A stretch of DNA of 6,611 bases from positions 1 to 6,611 of the forward strand of contig JAUVRS010000152.1 in NCBI GenBank assembly GCA_030597505.1, given 5' to 3'. This DNA comes from Desulfobacteraceae bacterium (GTDB taxonomy: Bacteria > Desulfobacterota > DSM-4660 > Desulfatiglandales > Desulfatiglandaceae). Under the pieces are notes generated by a model. It was not told the DNA's origin, made no database searches, and saw only the letters and a program-made list of their open reading frames with translations. Below are positions 4,941 to 6,611 of this stretch, in pieces. Each line of letters begins with the position of its first letter. The first letter of the stretch is position 1. A program made the position numbers and the translations under genes.

Positions 4941-6266
4941 TCAGGTGCCCATTTCCCAGGAAGAAAGATATTCTTTCTGCTGAGGGGTCAATGAATCTAT
5001 CTCCACTCCCATGGCTTTCAGTTTTAGCTGAGCTATCCTGTCATCAATTTCTTGTGGGACAGGATAAACCTTTTTTTCCATCTTTGCGTATTCACGGACC
5101 ATGTATTCGGCAGAAAGGGCCTGGTTCGCAAAGCTCATATCCATGACACTGGATGGGTGCCCTTCAGCTGCGGCCAAATTGATCAGCCGGCCTTCTCCCA
5201 GTACATAGATTCGCCTTTTGTCCTCAAGGGTAAACTCCTCAACAAATTCCCTGATGGGTCGATGTGAAACAGCGATCCGGGAAAGACCGGCGAGATCCAG
5301 TTCCACATTAAAATGTCCTGAATTGGAAATGATGGCCCCATCTTTCATTTCCTGGAAATGTTCGACACGGATGACATTGATGTCTCCAGTCAAGGTGCAG
5401 AAGAAGTCTCCCAAGGGGGCTGCCTTGGCAATAGGCATTACCTGGAATCCATCCATCACAGCCTCAAGGGCGCGTAATGGATCCACTTCACATATGACCA
5501 CGTGGGCGCCGTGTCCTTTGGCCCTGAGGGCCACGCCTCTTCCGCACCAGCCGTAACCGCTGACCACAAACGTATTGCCGGCCAGCAATCGGTTGGTGGC
5601 CCTGATAATGCCGTCAACGGTGCTTTGACCGGTCCCGTAACGATTGTCAAAAAGGTGTTTGGTGTTAGCATCGTTTACGGAGATTATCGGGAACTGCAGG
5701 ACCTTGTCTTTTTCCATGCTCCTGAGCCGAATGACACCCGTAGTTGTCTCTTCGGTTCCGCCGATTACCTCTGAGAGGAACGCTTCCCTTTCTTTGTTGG
5801 ACATATTTTTGCCCCACTCGCATATGGCGGGGTCCAGCTCATCCCATTTCTCAAGGGCGATAAAATGGAGAGCGCCCACCAGGTCTGCACCGTCATCCAT
5901 GGTCAAGTGAGGTTTATGTTTGAGAGCGGATAGTAAATGGGAGTAATAGGTCTGGTGATCCTCCCCCTTAATGGCAAAGACGGAAATTTCATCATCGGCA
6001 ACCAGGGAGGCGGCCACATCGTCCTGGGTGGACAGGGGGTTGGAGGCGCAAACAACCACTTCCGCTCCGCCGGCCTTGAGGGTTTTGGCAAGAGCCGCTG
6101 TCTCTGTGGTGACATGCAGACAGGCGGAAAACCTGAATCCCTCAAACGGTTTTTCCCTTGTGAAACGTTCCTTGATGCCTTTGAGCACGGGCATGCTCAT
6201 ATTGGCCCATTCAATTCTCAAACGGCCTTCTCCGGCCAGGGTGATGTCCTTTATATCATAATCCAT
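4941..6266 (-). CDS. ahcY: Adenosylhomocysteinase (S-adenosyl-L-homocysteine hydrolase), short form
   Basis: NAD+-dependent cytosolic enzyme that reversibly splits S-adenosylhomocysteine into adenosine and homocysteine, relieving product inhibition of methyltransferases. Diagnostic segments in 441 residues: LHVTTETAALAKTL with H51; MDDGADL (123-129, catalytic-region D125); EETTTGV (172-178, E173); NDANTKHLFDNRYGTGQS with K203 and D207; NAD-binding VSGYGWCGRGVA (235-246) and an acidic E260/D262 at the end of the next strand; NSGHFNVE with H318; and AAAEGHPSSVMDMSFANQ (365-382). The roughly 40-residue insert of many bacterial SAHHs is absent. The C-terminus ends SWEMGT rather than the PDHYRY tail whose Lys and Tyr contact NAD in the neighbouring subunit of the longer enzymes, so this is the short archaeal/Thermotoga-like type. 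The ATG at 6266 is backed by GAGG on the minus strand (plus 6275-6278) eight bases upstream. The gene sits 97 bp downstream of metK on the same strand. Confidence 0.98.
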   Translation of the reverse strand: MDYDIKDITLAGEGRLRIEWANMSMPVLKGIKERFTREKPFEGFRFSACLHVTTETAALAKTLKAGGAEVVVCASNPLSTQDDVAASLVADDEISVFAIKGEDHQTYYSHLLSALKHKPHLTMDDGADLVGALHFIALEKWDELDPAICEWGKNMSNKEREAFLSEVIGGTEETTTGVIRLRSMEKDKVLQFPIISVNDANTKHLFDNRYGTGQSTVDGIIRATNRLLAGNTFVVSGYGWCGRGVALRAKGHGAHVVICEVDPLRALEAVMDGFQVMPIAKAAPLGDFFCTLTGDINVIRVEHFQEMKDGAIISNSGHFNVELDLAGLSRIAVSHRPIREFVEEFTLEDKRRIYVLGEGRLINLAAAEGHPSSVMDMSFANQALSAEYMVREYAKMEKKVYPVPQEIDDRIAQLKLKAMGVEIDSLTPQQKEYLSSWEMGT

Positions 6267-6363
6267 TGTTTTGACCTCATTTCAATTTTGGTATTTTCTT
6301 GCCCCTTTTTGGGGATGCTTTTCTTAAGTGTTTGGATATTGACAATATTCTCAGACCAATGAC
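6267..6363. other. metK-ahcY intergenic spacer
   Basis: A 97-bp AT-rich gap on the minus-strand transcript. It contains a near-perfect dyad ATATTG-A-CAATAT (6336-6348) close to the metK stop and a small CCCC/GGGG hairpin with a five-base loop (6302-6314). Neither is followed by a T-run on the minus strand, so no terminator for metK is visible and read-through into ahcY is likely. I see no match to the SAH or SAM riboswitch cores, although this check was by eye only. Confidence 0.4.
6275..6278 (-). promoter_or_regulatory. Ribosome binding site of ahcY
   Basis: GAGG on the minus strand, within ATGAGGTC, ends eight bases before the ATG at 6266 and fixes that start. No better in-frame start lies upstream. 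Confidence 0.7.
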
Positions 6364-6611
6364 CTATTTTACGGCCTTTTTGAGCGTGTCCATCATGTCT
6401 GTTTTTTCCCATGTGAACTCAACAAGTTCGCGGCCAAAATGCCCATAATTACAGGTTTTTCTATATATGGGCTTTAGCAGGTCAAGCCTTTCGATGATTG
6501 CGGCCGGTCGGAGGTCAAAATTATTTTTTACAATTTCGGTCAGTTCCATGTTGGAAACAACGCCGGTATCATAGCTACCCACCAGAACGGAGACGGGTTC
6601 AGCCCGACCAA
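6364..6611 (-). CDS. metK: S-adenosylmethionine synthetase, C-terminal fragment (cut by window edge)
   Basis: Methionine adenosyltransferase makes S-adenosylmethionine from methionine and ATP in the cytosol. Only the last 82 or so codons are in the window; the frame stays open to base 6611. The fragment starts GRAEPVSVLVGSYDTG, matching the MetK signature ...AxPVSVxVDTxGTG. It continues with the C-terminal domain FDLRPAAIIERLDL and the highly typical YGHFGRE and FTWEKTD motifs, ending KKAVK with a TAG stop (6364-6366). The GTG at 6582 is an internal valine, not a start. Being next to and upstream of ahcY on the same strand places both in the activated methyl cycle, likely as one operon. Confidence 0.95.
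   Translation of the reverse strand, partial: GRAEPVSVLVGSYDTGVVSNMELTEIVKNNFDLRPAAIIERLDLLKPIYRKTCNYGHFGRELVEFTWEKTDMMDTLKKAVK

Noticed and set aside
5937..6362. 141-codon plus-strand open frame antisense to ahcY
   Set aside because: It is the complement of the strongly conserved ahcY coding frame, with no family resemblance and no ribosome binding site.
6267..6363. SAH or SAM riboswitch upstream of ahcY
   Set aside because: The gap is short and AT-rich, with only small stems, and shows none of the conserved core sequence I know for these riboswitches.
6364..6582. A 72-residue stand-alone small protein starting at GTG 6582
   Set aside because: The frame continues upstream to the window edge as GRAEPVSVL, which is MetK sequence; the GTG is an internal valine.

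Overview
The window looks like a piece of a mid-GC Gram-negative bacterial chromosome. The most likely source is a Desulfobacterota/'deltaproteobacterial' lineage. This is inferred from the style of the EF-G paralog, the short (archaeal/Thermotoga-like) adenosylhomocysteinase and the MthK-type channel; no rRNA marker is present, so the taxonomic call is tentative. Nothing suggests a phage, plasmid or transposon: there is no transposase, integrase, CRISPR array or tRNA. All the genes look intact except the two cut by the window edges.

Layout. (1) 1-2567, plus strand: an EF-G-family translational GTPase lacking only its first few codons, followed 9 bp later by a MogA/MoaB-type molybdopterin adenylyltransferase, probably in one operon. 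(2) 2568-2803: a 236-bp non-coding stretch with GC-rich, mutually exclusive hairpins, a terminator-like stem plus T-run, and an 8-bp inverted repeat just upstream of the next gene. (3) 2804-3811, plus: a two-TM, MthK-like K+ channel with RCK-N and RCK-C domains. (4) 3812-3960: a 149-bp spacer holding an 18-bp TTGTTC/GAACAA dyad. (5) 3961-4803, plus: an HD-fold metal-dependent phosphohydrolase whose motifs resemble class I cyclic-nucleotide phosphodiesterases. (6) 4804-4940: a convergent junction with a probable bidirectional terminator. (7) 4941-6611, minus: ahcY preceded by the 3' end of metK, i.e. the S-adenosylmethionine-making and S-adenosylhomocysteine-clearing steps of the activated methyl cycle side by side.

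How they work together. metK and ahcY form a clear functional pair. The EF-G-like gene and the mog gene share a transcription unit without an obvious shared pathway. The K+ channel and the HD phosphohydrolase point the same way, but each has its own upstream region, so a functional link (ligand-gated channel plus nucleotide-cleaving enzyme) is only a hypothesis.

The points most worth a second look are departures from canonical residues. The EF-G-like GTPase has DTPGD where the catalytic-histidine motif DTPGH is expected. The channel filter reads T-GVGYG-E, and its RCK domain lacks all three MthK Ca2+ ligands. The HD enzyme has a PDE-like YHNxxH...HD...D arrangement.
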